From NCBI GenBank assembly GCA_038230415.1, contig JBBRNH010000073.1:1-30686 (forward strand): 30,686 bases of DNA, given 5' to 3'. This document shows positions 16,773-24,165 of the stretch, in pieces (position 1 is the stretch's first letter; each line of letters begins with the position of its first letter). The notes under the pieces were generated by a model. It worked only from the letters and a program-made list of their open reading frames with translations. It was not told where the DNA came from and did not search any database. Both the position numbers and the translations under genes were made by a program. The DNA comes from JBBRNH01 sp038230415 (GTDB taxonomy: Bacteria; Bacteroidota; Bacteroidia; Cytophagales; Spirosomataceae).

Positions 16773-16899
16773 TGTATTGTATAGGATGTATGATGTATTG
16801 TATATGATCCGATTTCGGTATGCCACGTTTTTCAACTATATCCTACATCCCATATTCTATATCATACATCAAACGTCATACATCCCATATCATACACCG
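16757..16899 (+). repeat. Heptamer-repeat hairpin element, GATGTAT type (tatD-ansA gap)
   Basis: Left arm words: GATGTAT, GCTATAT, GATGTAT, TGTATAG, GATGTAT, GATGTAT, TGTATAT (16757-16805). Right arm words: TATATCC, TACATCC, CATATTC, TATATCA, TACATCA, AACGTCA, TACATCC, CATATCA, TACACCG (16837-16899). The loop is 31 bases. The left arm begins inside tatD and includes its stop codon (16770-16772). The right arm ends one base before the asparaginase ATG. Word family is the same as at 3017-3092. Confidence 0.88.
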
Positions 16900-16900
16900 A

Positions 16901-17980
16901 ATGTCAGTCTTAGTCATCTACACCGGCGGCACCTTTGGCATGGAATACGAGCCGAAAACAGGTCAGCTCATCCCGTTTAATTTTGAGCGTGTGCTGGACA
17001 AACTCCCCGAACTGAATCGGCTTGCGTTCTCGATTACGGTGTTGCCCCTGCCTGTTATTCTCGATTCGGCCAACATGACCCCGGCGGTCTGGGTCGAACT
17101 CGCCACCATTATCCGTGATGAGTATGACAATTACGGTAGTTTCGTGATTCTGCACGGCACCGACACGATGGCCTACACCGCGTCGGCGCTGAGTTTTATG
17201 CTTATGGGCCTGAACAAACCCGTCATTCTCACCGGGGCGCAGTTGCCCATTGGCGTGGCCCGCTCCGATGCCCGCGAGAACTTTATCACGGCCCTCGAAA
17301 TAGCATCGGCAGTCTCCACTGCGGCAACCGAAACGGACCAAATGGGGCATAGCCGACCGATTGTGCCGGAAGTCTGCGTCTATTTCAACTCGCTGCTGTT
17401 GCGCGGCAACCGGGCCACCAAGCAGGAAAGTGTTCAGTTCAACGCCTTTGCCTCCGAGAATTACCCGCACCTGGCAAAAGCCGGGGTCAGCATTGACTAC
17501 AACCGTCCGTACATCGCGCCCTGGCAACCCGGCCCGGCTCCAACGCTCCGGCTGGCGATTGACCCGAACGTGGCGATTCTGAAACTCTTTCCCGGTATCA
17601 CCCCGGCTGTTGTGCGGGCCGTGCTGACCATGCCGGGCTTGCGGGGCGTGGTGCTGGAAACGTTCGGCGCGGGCAACGGCCCCACCGCCCCCTGGTTTCT
17701 GGATGCCCTGCGCGAAGCCGTTGGCCGGGGCGTGGTGCTGTTCAACGTGTCGCAGTGCGAAGGCGGGCGGGTGGCGCAGGGGCAATACCAAACCAGCGTG
17801 GCAATGGCCGAAATCGGGGTGGTGAGCGGGGCCGACATCACCACCGAAGCCGCCATTACCAAACTTATGATTTTGCTGGGCGAAGCGTCTCCCGGCGTGG
17901 ATTCGCCCGGCAAAGAAGTTAGTGCTGAAACCGTGCGGAAACGGCTGGCGGTGCCGCTGGCGGGCGAGATGAGTGCGTAG
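16901..17980 (+). CDS. ansA: Type I L-asparaginase
   Basis: Cytoplasmic amidohydrolase converting L-asparagine to aspartate and ammonia. 359 residues, near the usual ~340-350. The first active-site motif is VIYTGGTFGM at the N-terminus and the second HGTDTMAYTASALSFML, with TGAQLPIGVARSDARENFITALEIA following as in AnsA-type enzymes. No signal peptide is present, which favours the cytoplasmic type I form. ATG 16901 is chosen because it places the catalytic Thr at the expected position; upstream in-frame codons come from the heptamer repeat. A related glutaminase/asparaginase specificity is possible. Confidence 0.93.
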   Translation: MSVLVIYTGGTFGMEYEPKTGQLIPFNFERVLDKLPELNRLAFSITVLPLPVILDSANMTPAVWVELATIIRDEYDNYGSFVILHGTDTMAYTASALSFMLMGLNKPVILTGAQLPIGVARSDARENFITALEIASAVSTAATETDQMGHSRPIVPEVCVYFNSLLLRGNRATKQESVQFNAFASENYPHLAKAGVSIDYNRPYIAPWQPGPAPTLRLAIDPNVAILKLFPGITPAVVRAVLTMPGLRGVVLETFGAGNGPTAPWFLDALREAVGRGVVLFNVSQCEGGRVAQGQYQTSVAMAEIGVVSGADITTEAAITKLMILLGEASPGVDSPGKEVSAETVRKRLAVPLAGEMSA

Positions 17981-17986
17981 CCGAAA

Positions 17987-18018
17987 CTTGACCCATACCG
18001 CCGAACGTTGTACATTCG
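17987..18018 (+). promoter_or_regulatory. Candidate promoter of the DUF433/DUF5615 operon
   Basis: CTTG at 17987-17990 (-33) is followed after 20 bases by TACATTCG at 18011-18018, one base off the Bacteroidota -7 consensus TAnnTTTG. The spacing equals that of the candidate rpsU promoter in this window. Transcription would start near 18025, giving a leader of about 34 bases before 18059. Confidence 0.5.
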
Positions 18019-18019
18019 G
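18001..18019. promoter_or_regulatory. Palindrome overlapping the -7 element, candidate operator
   Basis: CCGAACGTTGTACATTCGG is an imperfect palindrome: seven of eight base positions on each side of the centre are complementary. It covers the candidate -7 element. Such a site ahead of a toxin-antitoxin-like pair is where an antitoxin or the operon's XRE regulator would bind. A short RNA hairpin is the alternative reading, but no T-run follows. Confidence 0.4.
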
Positions 18020-18058
18020 ACGAGTAAACCGAATTGCCGGGCAACCGCCTAAACTGCC

Positions 18059-18364
18059 ATGACTAAGATTGCTGCTTACACCGCCTTACAGGATGCCTTT
18101 GGCCGCGAACAGGCCCGCGCCTTAGCCGATTTTTTAGAGCAAAGTCAGGAAAAACCAGACCTGTCTGAGTTAGCTACCAAAGCTGATATAGTTAGGCTTC
18201 AACAGGATTTTAAGCAGGACATGAAAGACCTGCGGCTGGATTTTGTGCGCGAAATAGCAAAAACCCGTGAGGAATTCTTGAATCGGTTGCTTTGGACAAC
18301 CTTTCTGCAAGTACTTACTATTGTGGGGGCAATCGTCGCCATCGTGAAGTTTTTGCCAAATTAG
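18059..18364 (+). CDS. Small coiled-coil protein with C-terminal membrane helix
   Basis: 101 residues. A helical, charged N-terminal half (ALQDAFGREQARALADFLEQ) leads into a coiled coil with ELATKADIVRLQQDFKQDMKDLRLDFVREIAKTREEFLNR (about 40-80). One transmembrane helix closes the protein (LLWTTFLQVLTIVGAIVAIVKFL). This resembles the DUF1640/CCDC90-like small proteins common in bacteria, whose function is not known to me. It is probably a tail-anchored oligomer. It is first in an operon with DUF433 and DUF5615 genes (18-base gap). Confidence 0.8.
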   Translation: MTKIAAYTALQDAFGREQARALADFLEQSQEKPDLSELATKADIVRLQQDFKQDMKDLRLDFVREIAKTREEFLNRLLWTTFLQVLTIVGAIVAIVKFLPN

Positions 18365-18382
18365 TTTCCCCCAAATCACAGT

Positions 18383-18616
18383 ATGGAAAATCTATTGAAC
18401 CGCATATCAACCAACCCCGATATTTGTCATGGTAAGCCTATAATCAGAGGTTTGCGTTATCCCGTTGAGACGATGCTGGAATTAATGGCCTCTGGCATGA
18501 CGCACCAGGAAATTCTGAGTGATTATGAAGATTTAGAAGAAAATGACCTGCTTGCCTGTCTGTTATTTGCTGCACAGCTCACACGAGTAAAAAGCATTAG
18601 CCGGTTGGTAGCGTGA
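18383..18616 (+). CDS. DUF433 protein, antitoxin-like
   Basis: 77 residues with the DUF433 hallmarks: ISTNPDICHGKPIIRGLRYPVETMLELMASGMTHQEILSDYEDLEENDL, a small helix-turn-helix-like fold. DUF433 proteins often pair with DUF5615 or VapC-like PIN-fold proteins as presumed antitoxins (VapB45-like). Here the stop codon overlaps the start of such a partner in GTGA, implying translational coupling. The antitoxin role is inferred from family and context. Confidence 0.85.
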   Translation: MENLLNRISTNPDICHGKPIIRGLRYPVETMLELMASGMTHQEILSDYEDLEENDLLACLLFAAQLTRVKSISRLVA

Positions 18617-18966
18617 AATTTCTTGTTGACGCTCAACTGCCAAAATCACTGGCCCACTACCTTCGTGAGCAAGGCCATGATGCTATTCATACGTTAGAAT
18701 TACCACGTAAAAATGCTACTGGTGATGCTGAAATAAGACAACTATCTATGAAGGAACAACGAATTGTAATTTCAAAGGATGTTGATTTTTATGATAGCTA
18801 TCAGCAAAAACAGGAGCCTTACAAACTTGTTTATTTGACGGTTGGAAATTTGAGTAACGCCGAACTTAACGCGCTGTTTGAGAGAAATTTGAATCATTTA
18901 ATAGCGTTGATGGAGTACAGTTCTGTTATTGAAATGAATCGCTATTTCGTCATTACACTTCTCTGA
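18613..18966 (+). CDS. DUF5615 PIN-like protein, candidate toxin
   Basis: 117 residues. The N-terminus FLVDAQLPKSLAHYLREQGHDAIHTLELP and the later RIVISKDVDFYDSY are the conserved acidic motifs of the DUF5615 (Mut7-C/PIN-like) family, whose acidic residues suggest metal-dependent RNase activity. GTG at 18613 is the start; it overlaps the DUF433 stop. The gene is visibly more AT-rich than its neighbours, which hints at horizontal acquisition. The XRE gene starts only 7 bases after its stop. Toxicity is predicted from family membership and not shown by sequence alone. Confidence 0.85.
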   Translation: MKFLVDAQLPKSLAHYLREQGHDAIHTLELPRKNATGDAEIRQLSMKEQRIVISKDVDFYDSYQQKQEPYKLVYLTVGNLSNAELNALFERNLNHLIALMEYSSVIEMNRYFVITLL

Positions 18967-18973
18967 CTATTCC

Positions 18974-20470
18974 GTGCCATCCCTTCCCAACGACCATATT
19001 CGGCTCCTGTTCGGCCTGAAACTCCGCCAACTACGACTCGATGCAAAGCTATCAGTCAGTGAGTTAGCCAATCGGTCGGGGCTGGCCGTGTCGTATATTT
19101 CGGAGATTGAGAAGGGTCGTAAATACCCGAAGGCCGATAAAATTGCCGCCCTCGCCAACGCCCTCGGTGCGGAGTATGACACGCTCGTGTCGCTCAAACT
19201 CAGCAAACACCTCGAACCCATCGCTGACCTCCTCCGGTCGAAATTCCTGACCGAAATCCCGCTTGATTTGTTTGGTATTGATGCCTCTGACCTGCTCGAA
19301 CTCCTGGCCGAAGCACCCATCAAGGTGTCAGCCATGATAAGAACCTTGGTTGATGTTGCCCAGGGCTACAACATGAGCGTAGAGCGGCTGTATCTGACCA
19401 TGTTACGGTCGTATCAGGAACTGCACGATAATTACTTTGCCGACATCGAGGCCGAGGCCGACCGCTTTCTGGCCGAGTTCACCACCGGCGAACTGTCCGT
19501 GACCGATGCGCTGCTGACGAATCTTCTGAAAACTCGCTATCAAATTCATATTCAGGAGTTTAGCCCGGTGCAACGCCCGGAATTAGCGTCGGTGCGGGCC
19601 GTTTTTAAATCCACCACGCCAACCGCCACCGCTGGGATGTTGCACCTCAACGCATCGCTTGCCCCGGCGCAACGGCTGTTTGTGCTGGCCCGCGAGGTGG
19701 GTTTTCTGCACCTGAACGCCAAAACCCGCTCAAAAACCTACCCGCCCACCGAAACCGAATCGTTTGAGCAGGTGCTGACCAACGCCCGTGCGTCTTATTT
19801 TGCCGGGGCCGTCCTGATCCGGCGCGACGTGCTGATTCGGAACGTGACCGACTTTTTTGCCCAACCCGATTGGGATAATGACCGTTTTCTGGCCCTGATT
19901 GCCGATTCTGGTGCCACGCCGGAACAATTTTTCTACCGGCTCAGTAACGTGCTGCCGCAGTATTTCGGCATTGACCAACTGTTTTTCTACCGCTTTAACC
20001 ACGAAGCCGGACAGCCCACCTTCAAGCTTACCAAAGAGATGCACCTCTCGCGGACGCAGGGGCCGAGCGGTTTTGTGGATGAGCATTTTTGCCGCCGGTG
20101 GGTAGCGATCACGAGTTTGCAGGAGTTGAGCATCCTGCAAAAAGACGATGATTTTAACGGGCCGTTGTGCCGGGCGCAGCGTTCAACCTACGCCGATACG
20201 GGGCAAGAGTTTCTGATTATCAGCGTGGCCCATGCCTACCGCCCCGAAGTGGCCGAGAATATGAGCGTTTCGATGTGTTTTGCGGTGAACGATACGCTGC
20301 GGAGCCAAATGGCGTTTCTTGACAGCCCTGCCCTGTTGCACCGCACGGTAAACGAAGCCTGCGAACGGTGCGGGCTGTTCGACTGCCGCGAGCGCGTAGC
20401 CGCTCCCTCCGTGCTGCAAAAACGCCGACAGGCCGAGACGCTAAAGCAGGCGGTGGAAACGCTTATATAA
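18974..20470 (+). CDS. XRE-family regulator, ScfR/RamB-like
   Basis: 498 residues. An N-terminal helix-turn-helix (about 11-65: LRQLRLDAKLSVSELANRSGLAVSYISEIEKGRKYPKADKI) is followed by a long linker. A middle IrrE/ImmA-like segment (RLFVLAREVGFLHLN) has REVGF where a HExxH metallopeptidase would have its zinc ligands. The C-terminal domain ends in CERCGLFDCRERVAAPS, typical of the DUF2083 part of short-chain fatty-acid regulators such as RamB. It probably senses an acyl-CoA or related metabolite and controls transcription. Start GTG 18974, 7 bases after the DUF5615 stop, so it looks co-transcribed with that pair. A heptamer hairpin begins one base after the stop. Confidence 0.88.
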   Translation: MPSLPNDHIRLLFGLKLRQLRLDAKLSVSELANRSGLAVSYISEIEKGRKYPKADKIAALANALGAEYDTLVSLKLSKHLEPIADLLRSKFLTEIPLDLFGIDASDLLELLAEAPIKVSAMIRTLVDVAQGYNMSVERLYLTMLRSYQELHDNYFADIEAEADRFLAEFTTGELSVTDALLTNLLKTRYQIHIQEFSPVQRPELASVRAVFKSTTPTATAGMLHLNASLAPAQRLFVLAREVGFLHLNAKTRSKTYPPTETESFEQVLTNARASYFAGAVLIRRDVLIRNVTDFFAQPDWDNDRFLALIADSGATPEQFFYRLSNVLPQYFGIDQLFFYRFNHEAGQPTFKLTKEMHLSRTQGPSGFVDEHFCRRWVAITSLQELSILQKDDDFNGPLCRAQRSTYADTGQEFLIISVAHAYRPEVAENMSVSMCFAVNDTLRSQMAFLDSPALLHRTVNEACERCGLFDCRERVAAPSVLQKRRQAETLKQAVETLI

Positions 20471-20557
20471 GTGGCAAGTGGTTAGTGATTGGTGGTTAGT
20501 TGGCTTGCGCGTCCGTACTCTTGCGGTAGCCAACCAACCACCAGTCACTGACCACTT
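20471..20557 (+). repeat. Heptamer-repeat hairpin element, GTGGTTA type (XRE-osmC gap)
   Basis: Left words: GTGGCAA, GTGGTTA, GTGATTG, GTGGTTA, GTTGGCT (20471-20505). The 35-base arms 20476-20510 and 20523-20557 match as inverted repeats at 30 of 35 positions, with two of the differences being G-U pairs in RNA, around a 12-base loop. It is the best-paired heptamer hairpin in the window. It begins immediately after the XRE stop codon and could end that transcript, although only a short A/T-poor tail follows. Confidence 0.9.
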
Positions 20558-20640
20558 AAAAGAAACCTTTCTGCCTTGTTTCTGGTATAAAAACCGAACG
20601 GCCACTCGGCGTTTCATCAAAACCAATTCCAAATAAAATC

Positions 20641-21057
20641 ATGCAAATCAAACGCAACGCACAAGCCCACTGGGAAGGCGCAGGTAAAACCGGCAAAGGA
20701 ACCCTGACTTCTGACAGCAACGTGTTGAACCAAACCCAGTATTCGTTCAGCACCCGTTTTGAAGACGGTATCGGCACCAACCCCGAAGAACTGGTGGCAG
20801 CCGCTCACGCCGGTTGTTTCTCGATGGCGTTAGCCTTTGGCTTGCAGGGCGCGGGTTTTACGGCTGATTCGCTCGATACGAAATGCACCATTACCCTCGA
20901 AGACGGTGGCATCTCCGGCTCACACCTCGTGCTGACGGCCACCGTGCCGGGCCTTGGAAAAGAACAGTTTGACACGCTCGTGGCCGAAGCCGAGAAAAAT
21001 TGCCCCATCTCGAAACTCTACAATACCGCTATTTCGGTGGACGCAACGCTGGCGTAA
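20641..21057 (+). CDS. osmC: OsmC-family peroxiredoxin
   Basis: Thiol peroxidase that reduces organic hydroperoxides in the cytoplasm. 138 residues, normal for OsmC. Both redox cysteines are present: C59 in AAAHAGCFSMAL and C121 in AEKNCPISKLY. The motif TNPEELVAAAHAGCF is the classic signature. OsmC is preferred over Ohr because of the AHWEGAGKTGKGTL N-terminus. It is convergent with the amylase gene with no base between the two stop codons. Confidence 0.93.
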   Translation: MQIKRNAQAHWEGAGKTGKGTLTSDSNVLNQTQYSFSTRFEDGIGTNPEELVAAAHAGCFSMALAFGLQGAGFTADSLDTKCTITLEDGGISGSHLVLTATVPGLGKEQFDTLVAEAEKNCPISKLYNTAISVDATLA

Positions 21058-22908
21058 TCAGGTTATTTCCAGCACCAAAACCCCCAACGGCGGCAGCGAG
21101 ACCGGCACCCCGGCGCGGGCGGTCAGGCGGGTTTTGGTGCGGAAAATATCCCGGAATGCGTGCGATTTGGCTCCGTATAATCCCATCGTTTGCCAAGCTT
21201 CAGCAGGGATATGAACGGTAGTTTTGGCCGTTTTTTTCTTGTCGAAGTTGCAGATAATCAGCAGTTTTTGCTTGTCCGAATGGCGCAGATAACTATATAA
21301 CCGTTGCTGATCGTAGCCGTTGGTTTTGGTGTTAGCGGCCTGCAAATCATAAAAACCACCCGTTCTGATGGCATCGCTCATGGTAACGAGTTGGTTGAGT
21401 TGCCCGTAAAACGCCCGGATTTTCTGCTGATTGACGGTCAGTTTCCCCCCGTCGAACTTCCCGCCGTTTGTCCACGCCTGAAACTCCGGGACTCCCCAAT
21501 AATCAAAAATCGTGGTGCGCCCATCGTCGCCCTGAAAGCCTTCGGCCTGCGTGGGATTCACGCCGAGTTCCTGCCCGAAATACAGCATCACGGGGCCGGT
21601 GTGGAGCGTAGCCGAGAGCGTCATGGCCGGAACAGCCACCCAGGGGTCATTGGCAAAAAACCGGGATGCTATCCGTTGCTCGTCGTGGTTTTCGAGAAAC
21701 CGGAGCATATTTCCCGAAATATCACCCGACTCATTCTGCCAGACTTTCGTAATGTCTTCAGTCGTTCCCTTGCCTTCTATCAGCCGCCGGAGCGCGTCAT
21801 ACAGGCCAACTTTGTCGTAGAGATAGTCAAATTTTCCGGTCTGGATATAGGTTTTATACTGCTTCGGGTTATAAATCTCGGCGATAAACACCACCGGCGA
21901 CGCGCCCACACTGGCTGCTTTGACCTGCGGAATGGCCCAGCCCCAAAACTCGACCGGCACCATCTCGGCCATGTCGCACCGAAACCCGTCAATGCCTTTT
22001 TTAGCCCAAAACAGCAGAATGCCGCGCATCTTGACCCACGTTGACGGCACCGGCTCAAAATGCGTAGCCCGGCCATGCTGGTAATCAACGCCGTAGTTCA
22101 GCTTCACGGTTTCGTACCAGTCGTCACCCTTCGGTTGGGCCGTAAACCCGTCGTTACCAGTGGCTTTGGCCGGATTCTCAACGTAGGGCGCAGGAGTCAG
22201 GCCGGGCGGAATAACCACGTTGGCCGGTGCGCGGAACGGCTCATTGGGCAGGTAATAAAAATTGTTTTGCGCGTCAAAAGCCAAAGCCGGGTTATCGGTT
22301 TGGCCGAGGTCGGTCACGCCCGCCGGTTTGGCATCGGACTGATACTGCCGGGCCACGTGGTTCGGGATAAAATCAATAATGACCTTCAAACCATTGGCGT
22401 GTGACCGCTGCACGAGTGCTTCAAACTCAGCCATCCGGTTGGCAATGTTCACGGCCAAATCGGGGTCAACGTCGTAATAATCTTTCACCGCGTAGGGCGA
22501 CCCGGCCCGGCCTTTCACCACGAGTGGATTATCGGGCCGGATGCCGTTGGCCGAATAGTCGGTGATGGTGGCGTGTTCGAGAACGCCGGTGTACCAGACG
22601 TGCGAAATACCGAACGCTTTCAACTCACGCAGGGCTTTGTCGGTGATGTCGTTGAATTTACCAACCCCGTTTTCGTTGCGGGTTCCCCAGGCTTTGTTGG
22701 CCGTTGACTGATTGCCAAACAGCCGCGTAAACACCTGATAGATAACGAGTTTATCGGTTTTGTCGGCATCGGGCAAGGCCGACAGTTCGGTATCGTCGCC
22801 GAGCGTATTGGCGGCTTGTGCGGCAGTGCTGTTGAGCAGGCCGGCAGCGAGCAGACCAGCCGTAAACTGCCGACGGGTAAGATTGGGTGGTTGGAAAAAA
22901 TTAGGCAT
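21058..22908 (-). CDS. Exported alpha-amylase family protein (GH13) with Tat signal
   Basis: 616 residues. A twin-arginine signal (LTRRQFTAGLLAAGLL, about 10-25) with a likely cleavage after AAQA (about 29-32) predicts Tat export. The GH13 catalytic barrel shows region I DFIPNH (179-184), region II GFRCDMAEM with nucleophile D312, region III FIAEIYNP with acid/base E344, and region IV FLENHDEQR with D409. A C-terminal beta domain (about 530-616) follows. It hydrolyses or transfers alpha-1,4-glucans; exact specificity is unknown. It lies 38 bases downstream of gcdH on the same strand, without an obvious shared pathway. Confidence 0.92.
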   Translation of the reverse strand: MPNFFQPPNLTRRQFTAGLLAAGLLNSTAAQAANTLGDDTELSALPDADKTDKLVIYQVFTRLFGNQSTANKAWGTRNENGVGKFNDITDKALRELKAFGISHVWYTGVLEHATITDYSANGIRPDNPLVVKGRAGSPYAVKDYYDVDPDLAVNIANRMAEFEALVQRSHANGLKVIIDFIPNHVARQYQSDAKPAGVTDLGQTDNPALAFDAQNNFYYLPNEPFRAPANVVIPPGLTPAPYVENPAKATGNDGFTAQPKGDDWYETVKLNYGVDYQHGRATHFEPVPSTWVKMRGILLFWAKKGIDGFRCDMAEMVPVEFWGWAIPQVKAASVGASPVVFIAEIYNPKQYKTYIQTGKFDYLYDKVGLYDALRRLIEGKGTTEDITKVWQNESGDISGNMLRFLENHDEQRIASRFFANDPWVAVPAMTLSATLHTGPVMLYFGQELGVNPTQAEGFQGDDGRTTIFDYWGVPEFQAWTNGGKFDGGKLTVNQQKIRAFYGQLNQLVTMSDAIRTGGFYDLQAANTKTNGYDQQRLYSYLRHSDKQKLLIICNFDKKKTAKTTVHIPAEAWQTMGLYGAKSHAFRDIFRTKTRLTARAGVPVSLPPLGVLVLEIT

Positions 22909-22946
22909 ACTGGTAGGTTTGTTTGTGTTGCATCTCTACACAACCA

Positions 22947-24152
22947 TCATTTAAACGCCGGGATGCCCGTAATCTCGGCTCCCAGAATCAGCAGGTGAAT
23001 GTCGTGGGTGCCTTCGTAGGTCACAACCGATTCTAAATTCATCAGGTGGCGCATCACCGGATAATCACCCACGATGCCGATGCCACCGAGGATTTGCCGG
23101 GCTTCCCGCGCCACCCGCAGGGCCATCTCCACATTGTTGCGCTTGGCAAGCGAGATTTGGGCGGTGGTGGCGCGGCCTTCGTTTTTCAACAGTCCGAGCC
23201 GCCAGCAAAGCAGTTGGGCTTGGGTGATGTCGGTCAGCATTTCGGCTAACTTCTTCTGAATCAACTGAAACGCGGCAATGGGTCTGTCGAACTGAATCCG
23301 CTCTAAGGCGTAGCGTCGGGCGGTTTCGTAGCAGTCAATGGCAGCCCCCACTGCGCCCCACGCAATGCCGTAGCGGGCCTGGTCTAAACACGCCAGTGGT
23401 GCTTTCAGGCCGGAGGCATCGGGCAACAGGTGGCTCTTTGGCACTTTCACATCCTGAAACACCAACTCGCCGGTGGTGCTGGCCCGCAATGACCATTTGT
23501 TGTGAATCTCGTTGGTCGAAAAGCCGTCCATGCCGCGTTCCACAATGAGTCCCTTGATTTTGCCCGCGTCGTTTTTGGCCCAGACAATGGCAACGTCGGC
23601 GATGGGCGCGTTGGTGATCCAGAGCTTTGCCCCGTTCAGGAGGCAGTAATCACTCCGTTCGATAAAGCTGGTTTCCATACCGCCGGGGTTCGAGCCGTGA
23701 TTGGCCTCCGTCAGGCCAAAACAGCCCACGAGTTCGCCCGTTGCCAGCCGGGGCAAAAACGTCTGGCGTTGTTCTTCGCTGCCAAACTTAAAAATCGGAT
23801 ACATCACCAACGAACTTTGCACCGACACGGTTGAGCGCATTCCCGAATCGCCCCGCTCGATCTCCTGCGTCATCAGGCCGTAGGCCATATAATCTAAGCC
23901 GCCCCCGCCGTAGTCCGTTGGGATGGTTGGCCCGAAGGCTCCGATCTGCCCGAATTTTTTGATGAGGTGAGCCGGAAACTCGGCACGTTGGGCTGCGTCT
24001 TCGATAATCGGGGTGATTTCGCGCTGCACAAAATCGCGCATCGAACTCCGCACCAGCAGGTGTTCGGGCGTGAGCAGGTCGTCGAGTTGATAAAAATCGG
24101 GCGAGGTGATTGGCCCGGCATGAACCAGGGCGCGTTGAGTGGGCTGTTGCAT
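22947..24152 (-). CDS. gcdH: Acyl-CoA dehydrogenase, probable glutaryl-CoA dehydrogenase
   Basis: FAD enzyme of lysine/tryptophan degradation, oxidising and decarboxylating glutaryl-CoA to crotonyl-CoA. 401 residues. The ACAD signature reads GCFGLTEANHGSNPGGMET, the substrate-binding region ALDRIQFDRP-like is ALERIQFDRPIAAFQLIQKKLAEM, and the catalytic base is E380 in YEGTHDIHLLILG, all close to the glutaryl-CoA branch. Related acyl-CoA dehydrogenases cannot be fully excluded. It starts at ATG 24152, divergent from the FAD gene across a gap filled with palindromic repeats. Confidence 0.88.
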   Translation of the reverse strand: MQQPTQRALVHAGPITSPDFYQLDDLLTPEHLLVRSSMRDFVQREITPIIEDAAQRAEFPAHLIKKFGQIGAFGPTIPTDYGGGGLDYMAYGLMTQEIERGDSGMRSTVSVQSSLVMYPIFKFGSEEQRQTFLPRLATGELVGCFGLTEANHGSNPGGMETSFIERSDYCLLNGAKLWITNAPIADVAIVWAKNDAGKIKGLIVERGMDGFSTNEIHNKWSLRASTTGELVFQDVKVPKSHLLPDASGLKAPLACLDQARYGIAWGAVGAAIDCYETARRYALERIQFDRPIAAFQLIQKKLAEMLTDITQAQLLCWRLGLLKNEGRATTAQISLAKRNNVEMALRVAREARQILGGIGIVGDYPVMRHLMNLESVVTYEGTHDIHLLILGAEITGIPAFK

Positions 24153-24156
24153 GGGT

Positions 24157-24164
24157 CAAAGATG
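24157..24164 (-). promoter_or_regulatory. Candidate -7 element for gcdH
   Basis: On the minus strand the sequence reads CATCTTTG, one base off TAnnTTTG and identical to the candidate rpsU -7 element. It lies 4 bases before the gcdH ATG, so the transcript would be nearly leaderless. A TTTG upstream sits 24 bases away, longer than the usual spacing, so the call is tentative. Confidence 0.3.
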
Positions 24165-24165
24165 G

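Noticed and set aside
16910..17791. A 293-residue open frame on the minus strand opposite the asparaginase gene
   Set aside because: It is a GC-rich shadow of a clearly conserved gene; its translation is rich in His, Arg and Gly with no recognisable motif.
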